Part shown: positions 1 through 11,700 of the stretch, one piece after another
How the letters are laid out: the number at the start of each line of letters is the position of its first letter
Numbering within the stretch: the first letter of the stretch is position 1
Assembly (NCBI GenBank): GCA_025331565.1
Contig: JAFREQ010000223.1
Span: forward strand, 124,001-188,000
Length of the DNA stretch: 64,000 nt
Direction of reading: 5' to 3'
Source: Holacanthus passer
Lineage: Eukaryota > Chordata > Actinopteri > Pomacanthidae
Program-made: the position numbers and the translations under genes
Notes under the pieces: model-generated
Seen by the model: only the letters and a program-made list of their open reading frames with translations
Told to the model about the DNA's origin: nothing
Database searches by the model: none

Positions 1-157
1 TTTTAAAGGCTCTAAAAACTCCTGTCTGTCATGGCAAGCTGAGGGAGGAGGCAGGACATAAATAATGGCAATATAAATGTGTGAAAGATAAATGGGATGA
101 GGAGAAGTCAGGAGGAGGGAGAGGTGGATGATGGTTGACAGGATAAGGGAAGGAGTG

Positions 158-163
<6 letters not shown>

Positions 164-191
<28 letters not shown>
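164..191. repeat. (TG)n microsatellite
   Basis: An uninterrupted run of 14 TG dinucleotides read directly in the sequence. Confidence 0.95.
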
Positions 192-439
192 ATTGATGTC
201 TGCGTAGTCTCTTTTAGCCTCTCATTATCGCCCAGGCCCAAGAACAAGACAGAGATGTGTTTCTGACAGTTATGCCATTTTGCAGCCTGACTGCAAATCA
301 TCTGTCTGTATGTGTGTAAATTCTCCTATTTCTGACTATTATAAGGTCAAACGCCTAAGTCAAAATTAAAGATTGTATTTTGTGTAAGGTGGAAAATTTT
401 GTTGTCTTCAGATTAGAATAAGGATCAGGCTTAGCTTTG

Positions 440-620
440 GTTAAGGGTTAAACAAATAACGGACATTTTTGGAAATACGCTTATTGCTGTAAGATTGATA
501 CCCTCTCATGTCTGTTACTTATGAAGCTAGCCCCAAGAGATTTAGCTTGGCTTAGCATGAAGACTGGAAGCTGAGGGAAACACTTATCCAGTAAAAATAA
601 CAACACCAAGCTTGAAAATC
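440..620 (+). repeat. Dispersed repeat family A, degraded copy
   Basis: The segment carries the landmarks of a repeat common in percomorph genomes: a stretch about gaseous-looking 'GGAAATACGCTTATTG', then 'AAGATTGATACC', 'CTCATGTCTGT', 'GCTTAGCATGAAGACTGGAA' and 'AGGGAAACA'. The same landmarks recur at about 2050-2330, 31110-31400 and 33175-33300 in this window, which is what identifies it as a repeat. I do not assign a Repbase name. Borders are approximate. Confidence 0.7.
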
Positions 621-749
621 CCAGCAATCACAAGTAATGAGTGAGTTCAGTTCCCTAATATTACTTAGAGACAGGATTTCTTGCCTTGTGTCGGGATGAA
701 ATATAATAGAATTCATTCTTATTATGGTTATTGGATGCTTCTCTGTCTT

Positions 750-910
750 ATTTTGGGCAGGACAGGGATATCAATTAATCGACTGATCATTTCCTTGATT
801 AGTTTTTTAGTCGCTCGGTCTAAAAAAAATGTGAGAAAACAGAAAACACTGATCAACATTTCTAAAAGCTCAAAATGACTTATTCAGATGTTGTTTTGTA
901 GTATTTTCTT
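750..910. repeat. Dispersed repeat family B, diverged copy
   Basis: It contains 'CAATTAATCGACTGATCA', 'TTAGTCGCTCGGTCTAAAAA' and 'CAGAAAACACTGATCA', matching my recollection of a very abundant fish repeat whose end reads GGGCTGCAACTAA and whose body is rich in ATTAATCGA. A better preserved copy lies at 4788-5030. The class (possibly a non-autonomous DNA transposon) is not established here. Confidence 0.5.
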
Positions 911-2049
911 TGGATAAAAAACGACTTGAATGATCTTTTGATGATTAAAAGAGCAGCTTTAAACTAACTTACTAACTGCCACTGCAGCCTTTTAGGTTTA
1001 TGTCCTTTCAAGTGTTTGAGCAATAACAAAAAGCTGTGGGACCATAGATATCCACGAGTGACAATTCAGTGCATTTTAATGACTCTGAAGACAGTGATAC
1101 AATCTCTGCCGCTGACATACTGTACAATAAGCCAGTCACAAGGATGAATAAACACACATCTGTAAGTATTCATGATGCAGCATTTGACAAAAGACATGTT
1201 CATGAACCTGGAAGCTTTGACAAAAGCAGCCACAACATTTTATTATTTGCCAAAAAGACTTATCCCTGAGTTGAAATCTCAAAAGAGTGCATTCATTTGT
1301 CTTTTATTTATTTTTTTATTGAGAAAAAGATCTTTCTTATCCCCCCGCGGTCTTCTGTTTCCTTCTCTTTCACTCTCCTCTCTGTTTCCCCTCTCTTGCC
1401 CTCGTTTGGCCGATTCAACCACAAAAGATATGTAATTTTCAAAGTGCAGACTGACAGATGAAGTGAGTCAGCATTTGGCTGAGTCATTATCCAGCATCTG
1501 AATCGTAATGCTGAGAAATTCCACTGAAGCAAAATCTGTATCAGTGTCTCAGCCTTGGTTCTGTTTATGTCGTTTGCTTTGTATTGTTTCGACCTCTGGG
1601 ATACATAAACAACTGACCCGACCGTCTGGACCTGTCAGAATGAAAAGAAAATCAGCACTCAGTCCAAAGGTATTACATTTGTCACGACACAAAGCTTGAG
1701 CCATTTCTGGAGCTCTACTGGACGTATGAACTCGTTCTTCCAAAAGATGTTGCCACATTTGGTGTTTGATGATTGTGCTGGAAAGCGTTGTCTAACAAGT
1801 TGTTCCAAACTCTGGGTTGGTTCAACATCTGGTGACTGTGCAGGCTAAAGCATATGATTTACATCCTTTTCAAACTCCTCAAACCATCTGTTTGTACTTC
1901 CATCCTGCTCCGGTTTATTAAAATACCTATTAAGTTCAGCTCACTGTAATGCATGAGTTCAGATCGTTCTTGGACTGAAAATGAACGTGCTTGCATTAAC
2001 CGCGTACCTTTCAAAACTATATGCAAACAGCTACAGTCAAGGTGTTTCA

Positions 2050-2330
2050 TTTCACTTCACTTGGCAGCACAGGCTAGCTTAGCTTAGCATATGGACTATA
2101 AACAGCAGGAAACAGCTACCCTGGCTGAGGCCATACCCATCAGCACTGATTAAGGTGATGTTGTGGTTGTTTAATTCAGACAAGGAAAAGTGTAAAAGGT
2201 GTAAAAATGGCAAGTTGTGGTTTTATGGGAGTCATGTTGTGTAAATATTTCTTTGCCGAGTGTAGTAACTTCCTGATTCTCAGCTAGTTGCCCCACTGTG
2301 ACGACAGGACTCCAGCCCTGCAAAGTGCAC
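2050..2330 (+). repeat. Dispersed repeat family A copy
   Basis: It begins near 'GGCTAGCTTAGCTTAGCATA', continues with 'AACAGCTACCCTGGCTGA', then 'GTGTAAAAATGGCAAG', 'GTGGTTTTATGGGAGTCATG' and 'AGTAACTTCCTGATTC'. This order of motifs is that of the same repeat seen at about 440-620, 31110-31400 and 33175-33300, and this copy preserves more of the body than the others. Borders approximate. Confidence 0.7.
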
Positions 2331-3254
2331 CTTTATGAGCCATGGTGCACACACACATCTTGTCTGTGTAACTTCTTATGAAAATTTTAATTATTTTGCA
2401 TCAGAGGCTGAAGTTGAATACAATAAAAGGCCTTTCTCTGCTTTCTCAAAAAGTACGACTGCCCTCCCATCATCAAATTACCCTTCCTGTTCTTCCTAAT
2501 AATTTCCATTCAGTCCCTAAAAACTCCCCTTCCATATACAAATGATCAAACAACGGTTAATCTACCATGCAGTCCAACAGTCACTGTTCCACTGTACACA
2601 GTTACACCTTTAATGCACGGCCTCTTTAGTTTAATCTGCTTTCTTCTATTTTCCACTGAGAACATTCCTCTCTCCAGCGGTGTGGTTTGTGAGCACACCA
2701 GCTTGAGTAAGACTTAAATGACAGACAAAGGAGGAAGATAAGCAGAACGTTTTTTAGCTGTCAATTATAGTGAAACTTCTCAGATTGGGCTTTCACCCTC
2801 TCTGCGGGTCCCTTCAGATGTCCCTCTTTATATTTTGCTCATGCCAGGCTGGCATTTGCATCTCGGGCATGAACATGGATCAATCATCGCAGGGAGAAAA
2901 TCAGCGGAGTGAAAGAATGAGGAGAGGTTTTAAAAATGTCCTGATGATTGGCTGCCTCTGCAGAGAGCTTGTCGGCTGCGATTTTTTTTTTTAACGTTGA
3001 TCTGGCAATCAGGCACTTGCTGAAATCAACTGAGGCAGACTGCTCTTTATTGTAGGAGACATACATTTGGGCAGCAGGTTGGTATTATTGTATTAGACTC
3101 TTTAATCACAGGCTTTAAAAATCGTAGTTTACTCTCATGACTGTGGCGTGTACAAAAACATCCAACATCGAGTTCTGCATACCCAACCTGGCAACTTACT
3201 CCATTATGATGCCTGTTGCTCGGCTGCCTGTCAAGCTGCATTCCTCTGAATGCA

Positions 3255-3255
<1 letters not shown>

Positions 3256-3308
<53 letters not shown>
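3256..3308. repeat. Long (TG)n microsatellite
   Basis: 53 bases of pure TG dinucleotide (about 26 units). It is the longest simple repeat in the window and is likely length-polymorphic. Confidence 0.97.
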
Positions 3309-3311
<3 letters not shown>

Positions 3312-3426
3312 GCTTCGTCCCACTTATCTCATCCATCAGAGAATTTCACTACTCTGTCTGTCACTCAGCAATCCCTCGCTATCACCCAGACTAGGGGGAT
3401 GGAGCAGCCTGATCATCCATCCTGTT

Positions 3427-3480
3427 GTGGGTGTGTGTGTATGTATGTGTGCGTGCGTGCGTGCATGTGTGTGTGTGTGA
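3427..3480. repeat. Compound TG/TATG/TGCG microsatellite
   Basis: A mixed run of GTGT, GTAT, GTGCGTGC and GTGT units, interrupted and therefore probably less variable than the pure run at 3256-3308. Confidence 0.9.
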
Positions 3481-4787
3481 GCATCCGTCTGGCAGCCAGT
3501 GACACGTACTGCTGTTGATGTCTCAGTTGGTGTCAGCGGCTCCACTTTTCATCCTAAATGTGTCTGCAATGGGGGCTGAGAGCCTTTACAAGGCCATCAT
3601 GCTTTGGTCTCTGAATGGTTTTTAAAAGGCCTCCGCTGGTGACATCATCACTTCGCATTTGTGAACCCCCCTGAACAACAATCATCTCAGCCAGTAAGAA
3701 AATTGAGCCTGGTTATAATACAAAATACTTCAATGATATTCAAAGGATGTCCAGCCTTGGTCATCTTTTAACCTTCACCATCTTTTTGAGCAGATAATTT
3801 GTTCGTCTTTTGTCGTGTAATGCCAGTCATGAACTTCTTCTTCTTCATGTGCACAGTGTCTGAACTTTTATTATGAACTTTTTCCAGCCAGGCCTTTTGC
3901 ACTTTGCCCTTGCTGAAATGGAAACCAGAAGAAAACCCAACTGTAGTACAGAGGTAATTCTGCTGCTAGTAGATAAGATACACTGGCAGCTTTATTCTTG
4001 CACACAGAAAAAGATACAGTGGTACAACCTAAATCTACTGTAAACTTGTTTCAGCTAACATATTATTACTCATCATAGCCAGTAATATTTTGTCCTGTCA
4101 CTCAAAAACATGTCTCTGAAGGTTTGATAAATACAGGCCCAAAACGTTTTTCCATTTTCATCTTAAAATTATGGTGACAACTATCTACCTGCTCTCTTGT
4201 TTTGTCTTGAGTTTTTCCTTCAAGCAGAATAACACAATCCCATCTGAGGAGGATAGAATTAGTTTGTAGGGTGCAGGAAAAATAAGCCAACACCTTAATA
4301 GCGGTTTATCTAACCAGACATGCTAATATTTGTTTCCAGTGATTTCCATTTAAATTGACAGGAGTGGTGTGTAAACAGCTGTTTTGTGTGTTACTGAGGG
4401 GATGGGATAAAAAAAACCCCCAAAAACAAACACACACAAAACAGCCATCATCTTAATGAAGGCTTACAGCAATATTTGAGTCTGCTAAAGCATTTGCAAA
4501 TCTCAATACAAGTTAATTAAAAGTGAAACACGGGAGGTGGCAGCCACCAGCTTCGACCCAGTTTTATATCTGAGAATATCTGAAGAGACGCGTGAGGCAT
4601 GTTATTTGTTTCCTCACCATACCTCATAGAAGCAACTATGTGAGGACTCACCCAGGCAGCATTTTGTAACAGTCTGCTCTCTATTGCCACTAAGCCACCT
4701 TGCTGTCCTTCAAAATAAAAGCATTTAAGTTAAATGCCTAAGTATTTTCAAAATCTTACACAGCAGCTCCTTGTCATAACTTTGCAT

Positions 4788-5030
4788 GAGGGCTGCAACT
4801 AACAATCTCCTTATTCAGAAATCTGCTAATTATTTTTTCAATTTATCTATTTGTCTATTTCATCAGTGAAATGATCAAAAACAACTGGAGAAAAATTCCC
4901 CTCACAATATCTCCGAGCCGAAGTTGACGTTGTCCAAATTGCTGGTTTGTCCGACCAACAGCCCAGAACCCAAAGACATTCAGTTTACTGTCTAATCTGG
5001 CAAACATTATGGAAATAGTTTCAGATGTAT
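4788..5030. repeat. Dispersed repeat family B copy
   Basis: It starts with the characteristic end 'GAGGGCTGCAACTAACAA' and continues through 'AAATGATCAAAAACAACTGG', 'CTGGTTTGTCCGACCAACAG', 'CCCAAAGACATTCAGTTTAC'. This is the known layout of a very common percomorph repeat, recalled from general knowledge and not aligned here. The diverged copy at 750-910 supports the family. No transposase frame is present. Confidence 0.75.
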
Positions 5031-6973
5031 TATTATTATATATAATTATAATTCATTTTTTGAACACTTAACACTCGAATAAACAACATGTGGCGTACTT
5101 AATACAATAAAACATGAAGATCGCTGTGTAACCTTTTTGAATAAATACACCAAATGAGAGCAGACTCACTGACTACAAATGTCTGCAAGCTACAGTGGAG
5201 TAAAGGACATTCAGGGGGGCACCTGGAACCTGTGAGCTGGACTGTGCACTCTCTAACCAGAGTCTGTAGGCTACGGTGCAATGCAACACATTCAGACAGG
5301 CAGCCCGTGGAACAAAATATGAACAGACAAATGGCTCCCAGAAACATGTAGCTCTGACATTAAACCACAAACAACAAACAATTGGTCTTCGTTTGCTCGT
5401 GAAAAGTCGCTCATGGCGTAGCAGCAGCATCTTGTCTGGACTGAATTTCTCCTCTTGTCCTGGTCCAGGGGCGTGTGTGTTTAGGTGTATGTAGTAAGGT
5501 GTCATCACTTTCACTTGGATCCACTTTCACACAGAGCAGACATTGTGTCAAACAATATTTATTTGCATATATGACAACAAAATATAAGTGATTGAATATC
5601 GATGCAAGACATCCATTTGTATCTTTCTTGTGTGGTTATTGGGTTTTTTTTATGAAACACTGAACACGACTCAAAGCACCACAGTTTTGCTTGTACTAGG
5701 TTTGCATCTTACGTAATGCATTTAGATTTCGAAGTCAGTCGTCTTTGGCACTTTCCACTGACTTCATCATTTCAACCGATTGTATCTTCTAAAACCATTC
5801 GGGCTTATCCTTATCCAGTTAAGGTGCATGATGGGAGATAGATGTGCTGTATGCCTGTTGCTCCCATTTTGCTGTGAATGCTGATGTGCATTGATGATGT
5901 GCTTGCTTTTGAGCAAAAAAAAAAAAAAATTGAGAATGGGCTTTCAAACAAACCAGTAACATCATGTGGCTAAGGTGCCATTATTTTAGTTACCACAGTA
6001 AAGGCTTGGTCCCTCCAGAAAGTGGCACGTCTGTGCATCTTGGCAAAATATTTGGTCGTAGAAGCTTAATGACGTGGTGACGACCGTAGCTGCAAAGCTA
6101 ACCACTAACATACTAACACAAGTCAGTCACAATAACTCTCCAAGCTCGTCTGTACTGCGCTGTTTACTCCTCTCGACATTTTGTTCTCTGTTCTTCATCA
6201 TTTCATTCAATAGACTTTTTTTCAAAAGACGTATCTGTATTATTGACACCTGTTTCATAGCTGTCTGCTTACCACATTTCTTTTTACTCCATCAGAGGAG
6301 ATTAAATACAGTCAACTGGATGATGTGACACAGCTACAATTGCTTCCTCCATTTTAGACTTTTCGGTTCTTTGTCCCCTCAAAAGTCTTCCGTTGGTTGT
6401 GTCAAGGTTCACTAAAAGGTGAATGACCTCCAAATTTTGCATGTTATATTGCTGAAATTGATTTTGTCATTTTGTGATCGTGCAAAGTCCAAATACTGCT
6501 GGCTAAGGTGTCAACTCTCATTCATTTCACTCCTTGATTTCAATTATTTTGTCATGTGAGTGTGAAATATGACACACCATTAATACACACTGGGCTTCAG
6601 AAGAACCTCCAAGCCTGTAGGCAGCCAGTCGGGTCTGTACTGGATCATTTCCTCCAAAAGCTTTTTAGAAATGTGTTCACTTTAACTCAAAGAAACTCAA
6701 GAAACACCATGCTTTCTCAGCTCGGAGCATTAGGCTGCTCTCTCAGTCCTGGAACATCAGCTTTCTGATACTACGTGGTCTGATGACAGTAGAGCAGTTG
6801 AACCTAAATCAAATACATATACAAAAAGGTCTTTCACTAAATGAACAGAACACTCGGTTGCAGGTAAGCCTGTGCGTCATGGCACCTATCATCAAAAGAG
6901 GAGAAACATATTGGACCATGTACTTGAATGGAAACAGTTTTCAGTGATGGTTGCTGTCCGTGGACCTGTGTGC

Positions 6974-8277
6974 TTAGTCGGGGTATAAGATGAAGCCAGA
7001 GAAGGTGCTGTACTTGTTGTTGTTACCCCCGTGAGCTTTGCCGCCGTCCAGTTTGACGTAGATCTCGTCTCCAGAGTCCAGGTGGAGCACGGCGCTGTTG
7101 CTGGCGTAGTCGTAGTTCTGGTCTGCGTCTTGAGCTATGGCGCTGGCCCGCACCTGAGGGAGGGAGAAGGGACACAAGACTTCCTGTTTGTGAGACAATA
7201 CAAAGATAGAAACTGAGCAGGAAAGTTCATGTGTGCCTGAGAGGCAAGCAGTGGTGCAGCCTTTGAAATGGACATCCAAGGGGAATGTTGGCTGAATTAG
7301 ACCACTGTTAATAATTATAGAAGAGTAATAAATACTAGTGCACAGAGTTTTGAAATTTGCAGCATCTTTAATGAGCATTGATGTTAAGACTTCTTTCTGG
7401 CACCTCATCCAGCTGGATCCAAACGGCTTTTAGGCATGAGCCTCACTGCCAAACAGAGCATGCACAACTCAATGGATTTCCCCCAAATATCACTCACTTT
7501 ACCTTCAAATACTTGCATGTGTAAATAGTTAGAATATGCAGTTTTATAAGGAGGATAAAAGATGGAGCGTCCGGAGATGTCGTGCGCTTTTACGCACAAA
7601 AGGCACATTTGGATAACTCGGTTAATCTGCTATTATAAGTATTAAAGCCGCACACTCCTCCTGTTCATCTCTGATATTACCTGTCCGTTTTTGCACAGGT
7701 CGGCCCACATGCTGGTCCCGTCCCCTCCGCGCATCAGCACATGGTAGGTGAAGAAATAGATCCCGGACACATGGCAGGTGAACTTCCCCGTGCTCGCGTC
7801 GTAGTGGTTCCCCAAGTTTGTAATCACGTCGTCAAACTTTAACACCTCGTATCCCTCGTGCGGGTTCTTCAGACCCACATAAAAGGCGATCCTGTAGCTG
7901 CTGGACGTGGAGTTCACACCGTCCCCTTCGCCGTTCTCGCCCCCCGCCGCCGCGCCGCTCAAGGCGGGGAAGGCGAGCTTGCCGTCGCCGCGCTCCCCCG
8001 GCGGCCCCCTCGGACCCGGCGGTCCCGGTTCCCCCGGCGGGCCTCTAGATCCAGGTTTGCCCGGCCTCCCCGGCTCCCCGCGGCTCCCTTGCGCCATCGG
8101 CGGCTGCGGAGCGTTCACGTTCTGGATCAGCTCCACGGCGGTGGCGCCCCCCGGTTTGGGGGTGTACGGGTCGCACACCATGCGACAGGTGCCCATCATC
8201 TCGTAGTAGTGAGCGGAGGTGTGGGAGGTGCGGAGCAGCAGTAGGGGGACCGCCACGGCCAGAGCCAGCAGAACCAT
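6974..8277 (-). CDS. c1ql2: Complement C1q-like protein 2 (secreted synaptic organiser)
   Basis: Two coding exons on the minus strand, 8277-7681 and 7153-6974, joined in phase 0 across a 527-bp GT/AG intron, give 258 aa. The first in-frame ATG is at 8277 and opens directly into a hydrophobic signal peptide (residues 1 to about 22). Then come the mature N-terminus HYYEMMGTCRMVCDPY with the two cysteines expected for oligomer formation (31 and 35), a short collagen stretch of 11 Gly-X-Y triplets (about 64-96), an NST glycosylation site, and a gC1q domain (about 125-258) ending FSGFILYPD. Family members act as extracellular ligands of adhesion GPCR BAI3 and neurexins at synapses. LHLDSGDE and the -LYPD ending favour C1QL2 over C1QL1, 3 and 4, and the neighbouring STEAP3 agrees with this. 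The open frame continues upstream to about 8388 without an ATG, so a longer product would need a non-ATG start or an upstream exon. Confidence 0.93.
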
Positions 8278-8560
8278 CGCGACGGCGGACACCACGAGGA
8301 CCACAGGGCACCTCCTGCGCGCGGGTCGGGGACCAATGGGCAGAAGATCCGTGGAGCCGCTCTGGGGGGGAATCGTGACAGAGGACACGGGCTTTCAGGA
8401 AGACTAGAAGGAAAGAAATGGAGTTAATTCAGCACGCATCCCTCCGTCCTGCTCCTCTAATCGGTGGCTCCGAGCCCCCGGGCTGCAGGCTGTGACCGGG
8501 CAGCGGCTGGATGGCTGCACAGCTGCAGCCAGATGTCAAAGTCAGCCAGGGTGAGACCGG
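8278..8560 (-). promoter_or_regulatory. GC-rich 5' flank of C1QL2 (probable CpG-island promoter and 5' UTR)
   Basis: From about 7900 into 8560 the sequence is far richer in G+C and CpG than its AT-rich surroundings, covering the start of C1QL2 and the DNA just upstream on the minus strand. That is the usual appearance of a vertebrate CpG-island promoter. I see no convincing TATA box, so the transcription start is not placed. A possible 3' splice site ending CCCCCCCAG lies at about 8363 on the minus strand, so a further 5' exon upstream cannot be excluded. Confidence 0.5.
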
Positions 8561-8689
8561 AAGATAGAGGATGTCGCCTTCAAATTAAAACAGAAAGTTA
8601 AGGCCGTGTTGTGCCTACAAATAAGGACAATATGCAAAAGTGAGACACCAATGAAGTAATTTAAAGCACTCAGAGTATTTAGTTAGTGT

Positions 8690-8870
8690 TTTTCTTATAC
8701 TTTGCAATCAGATGTCAGCAGGCCAGTACATTTACACCACTGCAGTACTTCAGTATAGTTTTGAGGTAATGGTACCTTACCTGATTATTTGAATTTGTGT
8801 ATTACTTAACTACTCCATTGCAATACAGGGCAAATAATGTACTGTGTACTCCGTTAGGCCCACATGTGTT
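8690..8870 (+). repeat. Dispersed repeat family C, head fragment
   Basis: It contains 'CAGTACATTTACACCACTGC', 'AGTATAGTTTTGAGGTA', 'TTACTTAACTACTCCATT'. These are degraded forms of a common fish repeat built from AAGTACTTTACTTAAGTA-type phrases that begins AGTGGTGGAAAGTA. Other fragments are at 11430-11700 and 48645-48725. Borders approximate; class not assigned. Confidence 0.6.
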
Positions 8871-11429
8871 TGACAGCTATAGTTAGGAGGCCTAGATTAA
8901 GATTTTACATACAAACCATAAGATAAGTTTTTAAAATAGGATGCATCATGATACATACAACTAATGGTGTGTCATTTGTGAACAAGTCCGGTCTGTTTCT
9001 TTTTCCTTTTTTAAATAAATGAATACAAGACAGAATAATTGGATGGTCCAATAACAGACTTGTCATGTACAATCCAGAAACATCTCACTTTAGTAATAAC
9101 ATTAAGAGCCAAACATGATGAGACTTGGAGTTTTAATACTAGATAAAACTACCAAACAATATCAAGCAATTAATCTGAGCATCACTTCTACCAGCATCAA
9201 CATTTAATTAAGCATTATTCATTTTTAAAACGACATATTAGGGGAGCTCATTTTTAACAGGTTGCCATAAAGGGTTTTATTTTGCATGTGAAACAGGAAG
9301 TCCTCTATCTCAGTTTGTCTGACTTGTCAAGAGCTTCAGCCTGTGCGTAAAGTTGAAGTGTGCGCAATTGTTATTCACAATGGTACTAAATATTTAATAA
9401 GGTTCAGCAAAGAGCACTCATTATTTACATGTAGAAAAATATCTCAGTCTTATAACTGAATGTATCAACCCATGCATATATACATAACCTTAAAATGTCA
9501 AATGATTGCATATTTATTTCCATCAATCTCAAAGGTATAGAGCTGTTTATGTAAGTTTTTATAGGCGGAATATATTATAAGCCAAAATTACCACACAGTT
9601 TATTCATTCATTCCTCTCTGGAAATGATAAACAGATCTATTAATTCTTCTGTTGTAAGATCCGAGATGTGGATTCATGTCTAACCCATCGAACACATTGT
9701 GATGAGGTCAGTGTTGAAAATACATTGGTTTCTTAGTCTTTTTTCAAGCAGCCCATTTGTAGCCACACTAGATGCTCTATCTTGCAGCCAGCATGTGAGT
9801 TTACAAGGTTATTATAGTGAATATCCAGATATATCCCATCCAATATATTTCCCAAATCAACAGACATGAAATAAAATGTTAATGATTTTTATTTTCAACA
9901 TTACAGTGAAATAACAGTAGCTCCATACATATAGACCAAATGCTTGACTCAGACCACGAGGGGTCTTTTCAAAGTCGCAACCAATGGCTGAGGGCAGGTT
10001 GGTGACATCAACTGACCAACTGCATTGGTCACTTCACACACACACACACATGCGGACAGAGGGGGAGCAAGAAGAGCAGACAGTGGGAGAGCAGATAATA
10101 TATGCAGGAAACGGAGCAGAGATGTCTGACGGCTGTCGACACCTTCAGCTCGAAGCTCCCCAGCTGCAGGGACATATTTGATGTCTTGTTTCACGAGGTG
10201 GAGAGCCACAGGCCTTGCATTTTGATTCTGCAACAAATTAAAATTCATTCTGTGCACAGGAAATCATTACTCTATCGCATACAGATTTGTCTTAAATGCC
10301 TCTTTAGCCTGTTTTGTTTCCATCCCAGTGAGGCCACTTGTTCTAATGCGTGGCTTCTGAGCAGCTGAATAAGACTATTATTAATGCCTTTCATTGGTTA
10401 TTTCCAGAGAGTGCAAGCTTTTGTGGCACTCAATAAAGAGAGCCTTTGCTCATTGAAAATAAAAGCAACTATTGATTTTGTCCTCAAGCTCAAAAAATTT
10501 CCCCCGAAGGACCTGAAATACTTCAAAACTGCAGGTTGGAAATTAGGGACCTGGAATTGGAGCACAGGCCTCACATCCACAACAGAGGCTTTAAGAGCTC
10601 AAGGCGATGTGGCGAAATCTTCAGAGGCCGGAGACATGGCTTAGCCGAAGCCCCGCGGTCACACTGCAGACGCTCCACAACACCACCCCCCTCGAAGCAA
10701 TTTCAACTTGTGCCCAGCTCAGCTTTAACTCCCCAGAACATGGCTCCAGCTGAGCTGCTCATGTCTGAAGGTGAGACACGAGCAGACATGAGCGCTGGGT
10801 CAGAAATGAAATTGAGATTGAAATTTGAGGAAACGACAATCCTGGCAAAGCTGGAAATGTTATGCCGTGTTTTTTTTTCATCTACCGCTCACTTAAATGA
10901 CAATAATCATCAAAACAAAGCCCTAAGAATAAATATGCACAAAGGCATACAGAGAACATTAAGCTCCCCGACTCTGCTTCATGACCGCATAAATGACCTT
11001 TACTCAGGATTAGTACAGTGAACTGTATCTTCAGGCTGTGGTGAGCCATGCACGACACACTGTCCACATTATGCACTGCAGCTGCTGAGATTATCCTGCC
11101 CCGTGGCGCTGCCATGCTTCTAATCACGCTGCAAGTTAGCCGACTGCTGCGTCATACACACGAACCATACGGTGAGACAAGTGAATCAGTCCATCATTAG
11201 CTCAAAAAAAAAATGTATAAAAGCAGACTGTTCTCAGTGCTTTTGTTTAATAACAGAGAAAAACATAATTCTAATAATGATTTTATTTAAGATGGGGCCA
11301 AGAGCTGTGGTGACTCTGAGAGCTCAAAGCACTGTAAGGAAACTGAGAACCACATTCACCAATTTGACAACACATATGAAGCATACAGACATTATTATGA
11401 TTACAATTACTATTGAAACATAAAAGTAG

Positions 11430-11700
11430 CATTTTAATGTTGTAGCTGGTCAAGAGGGAGGTAATTTTAGCTACTTAACGTACTGTTGATTAGTTTAATA
11501 TTTAACAATACATTATATTTCATAAAATGATGATTTTTTTTTAAGTCAAATCTTAATCTGCAAAATAACTAGTTGGCAAATAGATAAATGTAGTGGAGTA
11601 GAAAGTAGAAAATGGAACGACTCAAGTAAAGTACCACAAAGTTGAACTTAAGTAAAGTTCTTAAGTAAATGTATTTAGTTATGTTCCCCAACTGGAGAAC
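11430..11700 (+). repeat. Dispersed repeat family C, tail fragment
   Basis: It contains 'AAATGTAGTGGAGTAGAAAG', 'GAACGACTCAAGTAAAGTAC', 'CTTAAGTAAATGTATTTAG' and ends close to 'TTCCCCAACTGG'. This is the 3' part of the same repeat whose head is at 8690-8870, and it may even be the other end of one large disrupted insertion, although 2.5 kb apart. Confidence 0.65.

Larger units (their letters stand above)
1..6973. other. Gene-free region downstream of C1QL2
   Basis: I find no coding exon here. The open frames are short, lack splice-consistent neighbours and resemble no family I know. The stretch holds TG-rich microsatellites (164-191, 3256-3308, 3427-3480), copies of two dispersed repeats (about 440-620, 750-910, 2050-2330 and 4788-5030) and an old imperfect tandem duplication at about 5155-5310. 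In human the neighbour on this side of C1QL2 is MARCO and then EN1; neither is visible. Part of 5.5-6.97 kb may be the 3' UTR of C1QL2 (minus strand), but I could not fix a polyadenylation site. Confidence 0.6.

Noticed and set aside
7858..8244. Plus-strand open frames rich in Arg/Pro/Gly
   Set aside because: They are the complement of the C1QL2 collagen and gC1q coding sequence, open because the DNA is GC-rich.
10384..11021. Overlapping open frames suggesting a small gene
   Set aside because: No splice-consistent neighbours, no domain and no start context; codon usage is unremarkable.
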